NCBI RefSeq assembly: GCF_002078015.1
Contig: NZ_LWBP01000188.1
Location: forward strand, 62,001-126,000
Length of the DNA stretch: 64,000 nt
Direction of reading: 5' to 3'
From: Niastella populi
GTDB taxonomy: Bacteria; Bacteroidota; Bacteroidia; Chitinophagales; Chitinophagaceae
Below, piece by piece: positions 1 through 6,327 of the stretch. Each line of letters begins with the position of its first letter. Position 1 is the stretch's first letter. The position numbers and the translations under genes are program-made. Under the pieces are notes generated by a model, which saw nothing but the letters and a program-made list of their open reading frames with translations, searched no databases and was not told the DNA's origin.

Positions 1-823
1 ACAGCCTGATGGTATGCATCATGTTCTTGGCGTCGTAGCCTTTGCCATGTTCAACATTGCCAAGGTAACGGTGCTCATTCCGCTTTTCTACCCATTCCCA
101 ATACTCTTTGTAATCTTTACAATAGGACGAATAGTTTTCGAGGTTAAAGAACAGGTACGCTTTTTCTTTTTCACCCTTCGGTATCGACGATAACGATACT
201 TCGTTGGCCAGTTCGCTGCTCATAATGCCCCTGTAACGGTGAAGGTTCTTTTCGTCATAGAACAGGGCATACAATCCTTTTGTGTGGGCGATGCTTACCA
301 GGCCGCATTGTTCCTGCACAAAATTGTTTTGCAACAGCCACTCCTTTAACGGTACCGATCGATAGCCCTGCATAATGAAACAAAAATCGAGCACCGACTT
401 CCGCACCTCGTCAACCGGGTTCACTATTTTCTTTTTAAAACCTCTCGCTTTTTTTATTTGGGTGAGGGCATACCCCCCAAACGTTTCTTTGCAAAGTTTC
501 GACAGGAACATGTTTACAGGCAGCATGTCCATTACCGGGTGCCGATAAAGGATGCAGTCATCGGGCGATGCCAGTACCTCCAGGATGTTGGGATTGTTCT
601 TTGTAAGCAATTCTACAAAACGTCCCAGCTCATAATACACTTCATCGCTGGTTTCATTACTGATCTGCGGAGTATAATCGAGGCCATAGAATTGCGCTTT
701 AGGCAAATAAAAAACTCCCTTCAGGTCTGTATCGGATGTGGCGGTATTTAGCCCGTATGCCTTACTGCCGCTTATGCATTCGAACAACAGCAATCCCTGC
801 CCCTTTATATCTTTAATGGTCAT
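1..823 (-). CDS. RlaP/COG3541-type nucleotidyltransferase (3' end cut by window edge)
   Basis: Predicted polymerase-beta-fold nucleotidyltransferase. It starts at the ATG complementary to 821-823 and stays open to the window edge (at least 274 residues). The N-terminus MTIKDIKGQG leads into the signature GSKAYGL...SDTDLKG (about residues 18-37). The GS and the two metal-binding aspartates of DxD are present, so the active site looks intact. Known family: YcgL/RlaP-like enzymes, often found in RNA-repair loci, though their in vivo substrate is unclear. Its start overlaps the stop of the upstream nucleotidyltransferase gene by 11 bp, which indicates translational coupling. Third gene of a minus-strand operon that begins below the tRNA-like RNA. 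The C-terminus and any following gene are outside the window. Confidence 0.85.
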   Translation of the reverse strand, partial: MTIKDIKGQGLLLFECISGSKAYGLNTATSDTDLKGVFYLPKAQFYGLDYTPQISNETSDEVYYELGRFVELLTKNNPNILEVLASPDDCILYRHPVMDMLPVNMFLSKLCKETFGGYALTQIKKARGFKKKIVNPVDEVRKSVLDFCFIMQGYRSVPLKEWLLQNNFVQEQCGLVSIAHTKGLYALFYDEKNLHRYRGIMSSELANEVSLSSIPKGEKEKAYLFFNLENYSSYCKDYKEYWEWVEKRNEHRYLGNVEHGKGYDAKNMMHTIRL

Positions 824-1574
824 ACTTTGTAATGGTGTTTACAAAGAACTCATCCAGCTTTTCTGCACCGAAAGGTTCTTTTTCAAGCGATTTCGATGCT
901 TCATCGATGCGGGCGAATTCCTGGTCGATATAAGTTTTCAATTCAGCATCTATCTGTATTATAAAGCCTTCTGCGGCGGTTGATTTTCTTGTTATCAACC
1001 TGCATACCTGTTCCTGTAAATGCGCCGGCAACAGTGTCATCAACGGGCCAATGGTCATAGGCGCAATTTGTTGTTTTTCGAGGCACCATCTGGCTGCCAG
1101 TAACGGCCTCAGAACATAGAACAGTTTTTTGATCGCAATCTCATTGCCATTGGCGATGCCGGCCAACGCACCCTGGGCTATCCCAAGGTAATGATGAATA
1201 TTCGAACGCCGGCCGAAATAATGCTGGCATAAAGCCCACAGTTCTTCTTTAAAACCTGGCTCCTGCCGGTATATGATGGGCGACTGCAGCCATTCGAACG
1301 GCGTAACGTTCGACTTTCGCGTCAGTTGCAGCACTTTTCGAAGGTCCCAGCCATACATATCGAGGTCGCCGTTGATGGCGAAATTCAGGTCATCGGCCCG
1401 TTCCATTACCGACAGATAGTATCGATAGGGCCGTACGTAAATAAACCGCACGTCGTAATCGCTGTCGGGTGAGGGAAATCCCCAGCCCCGGCTGCCCGAT
1501 TCGCAGGAGAACAGAATCTTTATGCCGTTCTCTTTTTCTACTTCCGCGAGCTTATTGGTTATCAGTTGTTTCAT
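813..1574 (-). CDS. RlaP/COG3541-type nucleotidyltransferase
   Basis: Second predicted polymerase-beta-fold nucleotidyltransferase, 253 aa. I chose the ATG at 1574 because it lies 1 bp after the stop of the preceding gene and starts with MKQLITNKLAEVEKENG; the longer reading only adds residues overlapping that gene. The active-site signature is SGSRGWGFPSPDSDYDVRFIY (about residues 26-46): GS followed by DxD. The C-terminal half is helical and resembles the substrate-facing domain of YcgL/RlaP proteins. It is a divergent paralogue of the downstream enzyme, so the operon makes two different nucleotidyltransferases. Family membership is clear from the motif; a role in RNA end-repair is inferred from the neighbouring tRNA-like RNA. 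Confidence 0.88.
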   Translation of the reverse strand: MKQLITNKLAEVEKENGIKILFSCESGSRGWGFPSPDSDYDVRFIYVRPYRYYLSVMERADDLNFAINGDLDMYGWDLRKVLQLTRKSNVTPFEWLQSPIIYRQEPGFKEELWALCQHYFGRRSNIHHYLGIAQGALAGIANGNEIAIKKLFYVLRPLLAARWCLEKQQIAPMTIGPLMTLLPAHLQEQVCRLITRKSTAAEGFIIQIDAELKTYIDQEFARIDEASKSLEKEPFGAEKLDEFFVNTITKYDH

Positions 1575-1575
1575 A

Positions 1576-1899
1576 TTAATCGGTTTTGAAAATGATCCTG
1601 CCCTGGTATTCGCCAAGGATCACTTTGCCATAAATTATTTTCGTCCAACCGTTTTCAAAGCCATGGTTATTGGCGATCAGAAATCCTTTGTTGGTGTCTT
1701 TCTTTATCACTTTATGGGCATCGATGTATCTGCCTTTTACTTTGCAGAAAACAATATCACCGATGTTGTAATCGGCCGCTTTTATAAAAGTGAGTAAACT
1801 TCCGTTTTTCAAAATGGGCAACATGGAGTTGCCGAATGCTTTTAATTTTCCTGTTCCGGCTACTTCGAGATCGATTTTGAGCCTTTCAAATTTGTTCAT
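1576..1899 (-). CDS. Small S24/S26-fold (LexA/signal-peptidase-like) protein
   Basis: A 107-aa protein made almost entirely of an S24/S26 peptidase-like fold. It contains GNSMLPIL (Ser25 in the GxSM position), an NGS turn, YNIGDIVFCK and then IDAHKVIKK. The AHK arrangement recalls the Ser/His dyad of S26B signal peptidases rather than the Ser/Lys pair of LexA. There is no DNA-binding HTH and no membrane segment, so it is neither a normal phage repressor nor a leader peptidase. The start at ATG 1899 (MNKFERLKID) follows an A-rich stretch. It is first in the operon, about 40 nt below the tRNA-like RNA and 1 bp before the nucleotidyltransferase gene. Its role is unknown; protease-based control of the locus is a guess. 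Confidence 0.75.
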   Translation of the reverse strand: MNKFERLKIDLEVAGTGKLKAFGNSMLPILKNGSLLTFIKAADYNIGDIVFCKVKGRYIDAHKVIKKDTNKGFLIANNHGFENGWTKIIYGKVILGEYQGRIIFKTD

Positions 1900-1937
1900 G
1901 TTCTTTTTAATAAAATGTATCTGTATCAATGATCAGT

Positions 1938-2130
1938 TCCCCTGGTGAGATTCGAACTCACATACTCATCGCTGAGCTGCATGGCTGTAAATACGCTTCC
2001 CTACTTTACTACGAGGTATTTTGGTGCACTGTAAACTCTACCCATAATTTCGCGCAGATATTACGGGATTATCCATACACGCTGCGGTCCCAATTTTACC
2101 GCAGGCTTTGCCTTTTAAGCTACAGGGGGA
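1938..2130 (-). ncRNA. tRNA-like structured RNA with long insertion
   Basis: Read on the minus strand, this holds the landmarks of a tRNA in order. An acceptor-like 5' strand CCCCCTG (2129-2123) is followed by TA, then a 4-bp D-arm GCTT/AAGC with loop AAAAGGCA. Next is an anticodon-like arm with a 7-bp stem CTGCGGT/ACCGCAG and a 9-nt loop. About 119 nt of extra structured sequence follow, including an 8-bp hairpin CCCGTAAT/ATTATGGG and a GCGA-capped stem CTCA/TGAG. The T-arm is perfect: GTGAG-TTCGAAT-CTCAC (1961-1945). The 3' strand CAGGGGA (1944-1938) pairs with the acceptor 5' strand over six bp. At 193 nt, with a giant variable region, it is not a normal tRNA. tRNA-like RNAs are known companions of bacterial RNA-repair loci; belonging to such a group is inference. 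Confidence 0.65.
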
Positions 2131-2191
2131 TAGAAATTAGATCCGCTGTTCTGCCGGCTGAGCTACCGCTTCGGTTCTCAAAAAACGGTAG
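2131..2191 (-). other. Second D-arm-like module and 5' hairpin upstream of the tRNA-like RNA
   Basis: On the minus strand a hairpin CTACCG...CGGTAG (2191-2186 with 2168-2163) runs into TAGCTCAGCCGG (2165-2154), a perfect match to the tRNA D-arm (box A) pattern. It is followed by GAAC closing an imperfect D-stem. Then GGAT/ATCC forms an anticodon-like arm with a 9-nt loop, and its 3' strand overlaps the acceptor strand of the downstream tRNA-like RNA. No matching T-arm or 3' acceptor strand exists for this copy. It may be the 5' part of the same transcript or a decayed tRNA-like half. Confidence 0.45.
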
Positions 2192-2389
2192 TTGAAAAAG
2201 TTTATTTGGCTTTGGAAGTAACTTATTCCTGACCGGCTTTTGATATAGCAAATATGCATATGCGACTACGCAGCGTATTTGCGCAAAGCGAATTTATTTT
2301 TTAGTTTTTTTTAATTATTTGGAAAACAGTTCAATACATCGGAAAATAAATGAAATGGATAAAAATGATGGCCAAACTGCGCAGTTGAG

Positions 2390-2420
2390 TTGCGTACTAA
2401 AATGCAGGATATTATTTTTA
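2390..2420 (+). promoter_or_regulatory. Possible promoter of the WYL regulator
   Basis: TTG at 2390-2392 and TATTTTTA at 2413-2420 are 20 bp apart, close to the Bacteroidetes TTTG-N19-TAnnTTTG pattern. It lies just upstream of the ATG at 2438. If it is real, the longer reading frames beginning at 2390 or 2402 are not translated. The -7 box lacks the final G, so support is modest. Confidence 0.3.
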
Positions 2421-2437
2421 CCGCACCAAAACCTTGT

Positions 2438-3457
2438 ATGTCTGTAAATAAACTGGCCCTGATTCGTTATAAGACCATCGACGACTGTTTGCGTAACAGG
2501 TATCGGAAATGGTCACTAGATGATCTTATTGAAAAAGTAGCGGATGTGCTGTACGACCTCGAAGGTATTACCACCGGCGTAAGCAAACGCACTATTCAGT
2601 CGGATATTCAGGTAATGCGTAGCGACAAACTGGGATACAATGCACCTATCATTGTGATCGACAAAAAGTTCTATTCCTACAGTGAGCCCGATTACAGTAT
2701 CACCAACGCCCCGGTAAATAAAGCAGATGTAGAGAAAATGAAAGAGATCGTTGGCGTGCTGAAGCAGTTCAACGGGTTTTCTTACTTTGATGAAATGAGC
2801 GAAATGATAGCCCGGCTCGAGAACAACCTGCACCGGACCACGCACCATGGGCGTAATTATATTCAGTTCGAGAATAACCAGTTATTGAAAGGGCTGCAGC
2901 ATATCAATCCCCTGTACCAGGCAATTCTAAATAAACGGTCTCTGCTGATAGAATACAAATCATTCAAGGCGGCCGATTCACAACAACTTATTTGTTATCC
3001 TTATCTGCTGAAGGAATACCGTAACCGGTGGTTCCTGATAGTGCGGGCTAAAAAGAAGCACTTGCTGATGACGCTGGCGCTCGACCGCATCATTGAATTT
3101 CAGGAACTGATCAAAGAGCCGTTTATAGATGATGATAAAATAGATTTCGATCATTATTTTAATGACCTCATAGGTGTAACAAAGAATGAGCATGAAAAGG
3201 CGCAACGGGTGGTGCTGTATATTGACAATTACAACGCACCATATGTGCTCACCAAACCGCTTCATCATTCGCAGCAATTATTGAAGGAGGAGGAGAAAGG
3301 CATCATCATAAGGATAGATGTGGTAGTGAATTTTGAGCTGGAACGCGAGATCCTCGGCTTTGGGGAATGCATGAAGGTACTGGCGCCGAAAGCGCTGGCA
3401 GCAAAGATCGCCAGGAGGTTAGGCAAGGCGTCGGAGGGTTATAAAGCCATTGAATGA
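2438..3457 (+). CDS. WYL-domain transcriptional regulator
   Basis: A 339-aa DNA-binding regulator. I start it at ATG 2438 (MSVNKLALIRYKTIDDC) because Bacteroidetes relatives typically begin with this NK..IRY element; in-frame starts also exist at TTG 2390 and ATG 2402. The N-terminal third is a winged helix (RKWSLDDLIEKV...GVSKRTIQSDIQVMR). The middle and C-terminus form the WYL ligand-binding domain (LLIEYKSF..., YPYLLKEYRNRWFLIVRA, LALDRI). WYL domains sense nucleic acid or nucleotide ligands and commonly regulate phage-defence and RNA-repair genes. It is divergent from the tRNA-like RNA and nucleotidyltransferase operon across a short AT-rich gap, so regulation of that operon is the natural inference. 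Confidence 0.88.
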   Translation: MSVNKLALIRYKTIDDCLRNRYRKWSLDDLIEKVADVLYDLEGITTGVSKRTIQSDIQVMRSDKLGYNAPIIVIDKKFYSYSEPDYSITNAPVNKADVEKMKEIVGVLKQFNGFSYFDEMSEMIARLENNLHRTTHHGRNYIQFENNQLLKGLQHINPLYQAILNKRSLLIEYKSFKAADSQQLICYPYLLKEYRNRWFLIVRAKKKHLLMTLALDRIIEFQELIKEPFIDDDKIDFDHYFNDLIGVTKNEHEKAQRVVLYIDNYNAPYVLTKPLHHSQQLLKEEEKGIIIRIDVVVNFELEREILGFGECMKVLAPKALAAKIARRLGKASEGYKAIE

Positions 3458-3498
3458 TTATTCGGGCTTCGATGTAAATACTTTAGGGAGAATCTATT

Positions 3499-3745
3499 GC
3501 CTGTTCAATTGTACACCCGTTCAGTTGAATTTCCGCACTTTTCAATTTAGTTACCACACAGTTTAATTGAATTGCCGCACGATTCAATTGATTTGCCGCA
3601 CGGTTTAATTCAATTACCGCACGGTTCAATTGAATTGCCACACAGTTCAGTTTAATTAAAAGCACGATTAATTCAATTATAAGAACGTTCAATTGAATTC
3701 AATAGTGCGGGAATTGAATTGGATGTCTGTTCGGTTCAATTGTAT
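3499..3745. repeat. Degenerate 21-bp tandem repeat array
   Basis: About ten imperfect copies of a unit near GTTCAATTGAATTGCCGCAC follow each other. Variants swap CAATTGA for TAATTCA, CAGTTGA or CAATTTAG, and the right end decays. The 21-bp period keeps one minus-strand frame open (3483-3692) that reads as heptads of the type LNRAAIQ. It lies in the 640-bp gap between the WYL regulator and the next gene. I see no gene or promoter in the array. Confidence 0.75.
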
Positions 3746-3860
3746 GGATGGCCTTTTGACGCGGCTTTCCCCAATAGTATTTATAAGTTACACTCATGTT
3801 ACAAGGGGCCGAATAGTTCATGTTTAAATTACATGATCGTTCGGTCTCTTTTTAATTAAA

Positions 3861-3897
3861 GGGTGGGCGCTCCGCAGCCCGGAGGACGCACCCTTTT
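3861..3897 (+). terminator. Hairpin followed by TTTT (terminator-like)
   Basis: GGGTG...CG pairs with CG.CACCC around an inner CTCCG/CGGAG stem, followed by TTTTGTG. About 45 bp downstream a related GC-rich block also ends in ACCCTTTTGTG, so the element may be a duplicated intergenic hairpin. It is 400 bp beyond the WYL stop codon. The rest of 3746-4098 shows nothing further. Confidence 0.4.
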
Positions 3898-4098
3898 GTG
3901 TAACGGGAAGGGGCGCGCTTCAGGAGGGCTTACCCTTTTGTGTTAAGGTACCGGATCTTTATAAAGTTTAGCTTTGAACAGCGTATCGGTTTACCGTTAT
4001 AGCGTGGCTTTGTGCAAAAATCTTTAAAAAATAGCCGGTTTATCGGCCACTAATAAGCGTTATGTTTTGTAGCTTTAATCATCACTAAACACCATCCC

Positions 4099-4509
4099 AT
4101 GGCTAAAACTTCGAAAAAAGCAAAGCCTAAGCCTAAGCCCAGATCGATACCTTCTACAAATACCAAAACCAATACTAAAACCATGACCTCATCTTCTCAG
4201 GGCCTTACCGCCGGTTCGCCGGATGCCGAAGACGCCCCGCATTCACAATCGATAGATGTTTCCTTTACATTTACCAGCGGCATAGGGCAGGCCACGGCAG
4301 TGCTTTTCCGCAAAGGTGTTTTGATCAACATGCAAAGCATCAGCAAAAGCGGTAACGTCAATTTTTCGGAAGTGCAAAGCGGCGATGTGATCTCCGTGAA
4401 TGGCATTTGCGCCGGGAAAGCAAACGTTGTTATCAATACCCCCACTACTCCCGCCACACCCGAACAATTCAACTCGGGCCTTATCATTTCAGGTTATTTA
4501 ATTAATTAA
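4099..4509 (+). CDS. Hypothetical protein with basic, low-complexity N-terminus
   Basis: A 136-aa protein I do not recognise. Residues 1-35 are Lys/Pro/Thr-rich (MAKTSKKAKPKPKPRS, then NTKTNTKTMTSSSQG). The rest is a compact, hydrophobic, Gly/Val-rich region (VSFTFTSGIGQATAVLFRKG...GDVISVNGICAG) that looks like a small beta-sandwich. There is no signal peptide. The ATG at 4099 is preceded by ACACCATCCC without a clear ribosome binding site. It lies 12 bp before the next gene and is probably co-transcribed with it, which suggests a two-gene unit of unknown role. Confidence 0.7.
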   Translation: MAKTSKKAKPKPKPRSIPSTNTKTNTKTMTSSSQGLTAGSPDAEDAPHSQSIDVSFTFTSGIGQATAVLFRKGVLINMQSISKSGNVNFSEVQSGDVISVNGICAGKANVVINTPTTPATPEQFNSGLIISGYLIN

Positions 4510-4521
4510 TAAAAAGGTAAT

Positions 4522-5703
4522 ATGACAGGGAAAATTTCCGTGCTTACGGTAGGGCTACTTGTATGCCTGTCCGTACCTGTGGTTGCGCAAAAGAAAGTGG
4601 CCAACCCGGTGCTTACTGCCGACTCACTGGCTACCGGTAACTATAAAGATGTGTTAAACAGCTTTTTTCAACTGGCTTTCGAACGCATGACCAGTCCCAC
4701 CAAAGAACTCAAATTCACCGGTACCCCGTTTGCCGTTATGGCCAAACTCGATACTGCCTTGCTGGTTGATACATTGTATACCAGATACAGAACACTCCGG
4801 AATATCAACTATACATTCGCGCTACGGCTCGATACTTCTTTTAAGTTCGATGGTTTTGCTTCCGGAATAAAATATGCGATCATCAATAAACGTGATGAAA
4901 CCGTTTCAAGGGCATTCCTCGAATTGGTTAAGAACAATGCCAAAGCAAAACAGCTATTTGCATTGAACGATCTCATTCTTGCAAAGATCTCTGCCATGGC
5001 TAACCCCGCTCCCGCCATGCTGGAGTATACCGATTTCAGAAGGGGTATAAAGAATTTCAATGCGTTGAGCCAGCCATTGCGCGATACTATTCTTGCGGTA
5101 GCTGCCAGCAGCGATGCAACCCGCGGCCTGGGTGAAGCATTAAAGCGCAACAGTAACTTTAACCTCGCCGAAACCGCAGATAGTATTTATAACGACCTGC
5201 GTACAAACTTCAATAAAAACCTGTTGTGGACGGTTGGCGTAACCGATACTACTTACAGGAACCAGTTTGTATTTTCCAATATCGTGATCCATACCGAGTT
5301 GTTAAAGGGACTGAATAAATTCGCCGAAACAAAAAATGACGTTGAGTTGAACATCCGCTCGGCCTTGCAGTTGACAGATGACACACTGCAGCTTAAAAGA
5401 GATCTGAAACGGGCCATCTTTAGTTTTGAACCCGGTATCAATGTGGCTATCAAAACAAAACATACCCAAAAGAGCTGGCTCGAAATAAAATTCAGCGGTG
5501 CTTATTATTATAATTTCAGTGAGCTGTATGCCAATGAGGAGCGCAACCGGTTGTTTTTTAACAGCACCATCCGTGTGAGGATCATGAATAATATATGGGT
5601 GCCGTTTGAAATAAAGTATGACCCGAAGAACGGAAATTTGTTTGGGTTCATCAATGTGCGGGCGAACTTCAAAGCCCTTCACGGAGCGGCGAAGCAGCTG
5701 TAG
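4522..5703 (+). CDS. Hypothetical exported protein
   Basis: A 393-aa protein with a clear signal peptide (MTGKISVLTVGLLVCLSVPVVAQ, likely cleaved after VAQ). The mature part is mostly helical from about residue 40 to 300 (SFFQLAFERM..., LGEALKRNSNFN...). It ends in alternating hydrophobic strands (EIKFSGAYYYNFSEL..., NNIWVPFEIKYD...) that resemble beta-barrel or beta-sandwich strands. No catalytic motif is visible. It follows the basic 136-aa gene by 12 bp. It may sit in the periplasm or outer membrane; function unknown. Confidence 0.72.
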   Translation: MTGKISVLTVGLLVCLSVPVVAQKKVANPVLTADSLATGNYKDVLNSFFQLAFERMTSPTKELKFTGTPFAVMAKLDTALLVDTLYTRYRTLRNINYTFALRLDTSFKFDGFASGIKYAIINKRDETVSRAFLELVKNNAKAKQLFALNDLILAKISAMANPAPAMLEYTDFRRGIKNFNALSQPLRDTILAVAASSDATRGLGEALKRNSNFNLAETADSIYNDLRTNFNKNLLWTVGVTDTTYRNQFVFSNIVIHTELLKGLNKFAETKNDVELNIRSALQLTDDTLQLKRDLKRAIFSFEPGINVAIKTKHTQKSWLEIKFSGAYYYNFSELYANEERNRLFFNSTIRVRIMNNIWVPFEIKYDPKNGNLFGFINVRANFKALHGAAKQL

Positions 5704-5733
5704 GCTGAATGTAAGAATGAAGTAAGTTGACGG

Positions 5734-5771
5734 GTTGACGAGTTAACTAGTTAACAAGTTAACTCGTCAAC
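5734..5771. repeat. Perfect 15-bp inverted repeat (TTAAC/GTCAAC-type element)
   Basis: GTTGACGAGTTAACT and its exact reverse complement flank an 8-nt loop, followed at once by the small palindrome TTGTTAACAA. It lies 30 bp past the stop of the exported-protein gene. Lacking a T-tract, it is not a standard terminator. The same words (CGTCAACTCGTTAAC) recur at 36949-36982, so this looks like a dispersed short repeat. Confidence 0.75.
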
Positions 5772-5848
5772 TTGTTAACAATGGTCTCCAAGAGGTCAGT
5801 AGCGTCTAAGCCTTTACTGCCTTAAAAAAACCGAAGCTATATAATATA

Positions 5849-5877
5849 AGGTTGGTGTACTCACCAGCCTTTTTTTT
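5849..5877 (+). terminator. Rho-independent terminator
   Basis: GGTTGGTG-TACT-CACCAGCC is an 8-bp stem with one G-T pair, followed by eight T residues. It terminates the 4099-5703 transcription unit. The following 370 bp (5880-6246) are AT-rich with no gene I can support; they probably hold the SusC promoter region. Confidence 0.8.
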
Positions 5878-6246
5878 GTGGCCCTGAGCTAAGCCGAAGG
5901 GCCTGGGTACGATGTCGAATATATTCAAACGGCCACTCCTCCCCATTTCCCCCCTCCCAATTCCTGCATCCCCCGGTTTGATGTTTAAATAACTTTAATT
6001 ATGTTTCAATTGGTTCGCCGTTTAATTTAATTTTAATACTTCCTGACCGTGAATTCCGCTAATTTTAAACAGTTGAAAATAAGCCGGAAAAACCGGGTGA
6101 ATTTGGGTAATACAATGTAACTCATTTAATTTCAATTAAATAAAAATGTTAACATTGGCGTTTTAATTTGATATTATTTACTTAACATTGTGCTTTAATT
6201 ATCTTAAAATACATTTAATTCCTTTGCCGAAACTAAATGTATTGTT

Positions 6247-6318
6247 ATGATAAAGAAAATAAGACAGCTAACACCCGGCGCAACGAAACGATTGTTCACT
6301 GATTTTATCACCTTCTAA
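6247..6318 (+). CDS. Possible 23-codon leader peptide
   Basis: An ATG-initiated frame reading MIKKIRQLTPGATKRLFTDF plus three residues ends 9 bp before the susC-like start. The KKIRQLTPGA opening resembles N-termini of many Bacteroidetes TonB receptors, so it may be a translated leader, or a remnant of a longer receptor N-terminus now in another frame. There is no other support. Confidence 0.3.
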   Translation: MIKKIRQLTPGATKRLFTDFITF

Positions 6319-6327
6319 CCTTGCTAT

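Noticed and set aside
1938-2130. An ordinary tRNA gene, or a tRNA interrupted by a group I intron
   Set aside because: The molecule is 193 nt, the anticodon-like loop has 9 nt instead of 7, and I see no recognisable group I intron core (P, Q, R, S elements) in the insertion.
1929-2195. An 88-residue plus-strand reading frame (begins MISSPGEIRTH)
   Set aside because: It is antisense to the tRNA-like RNA; the SPGEIRTH-type text is the usual translation of the reverse strand of a T-arm.
3483-3692. A 69-residue coiled-coil protein on the minus strand
   Set aside because: It lies wholly in a degenerate tandem repeat, and there is no promoter, ribosome binding site or neighbouring partner; kept only as a finding about the repeat.
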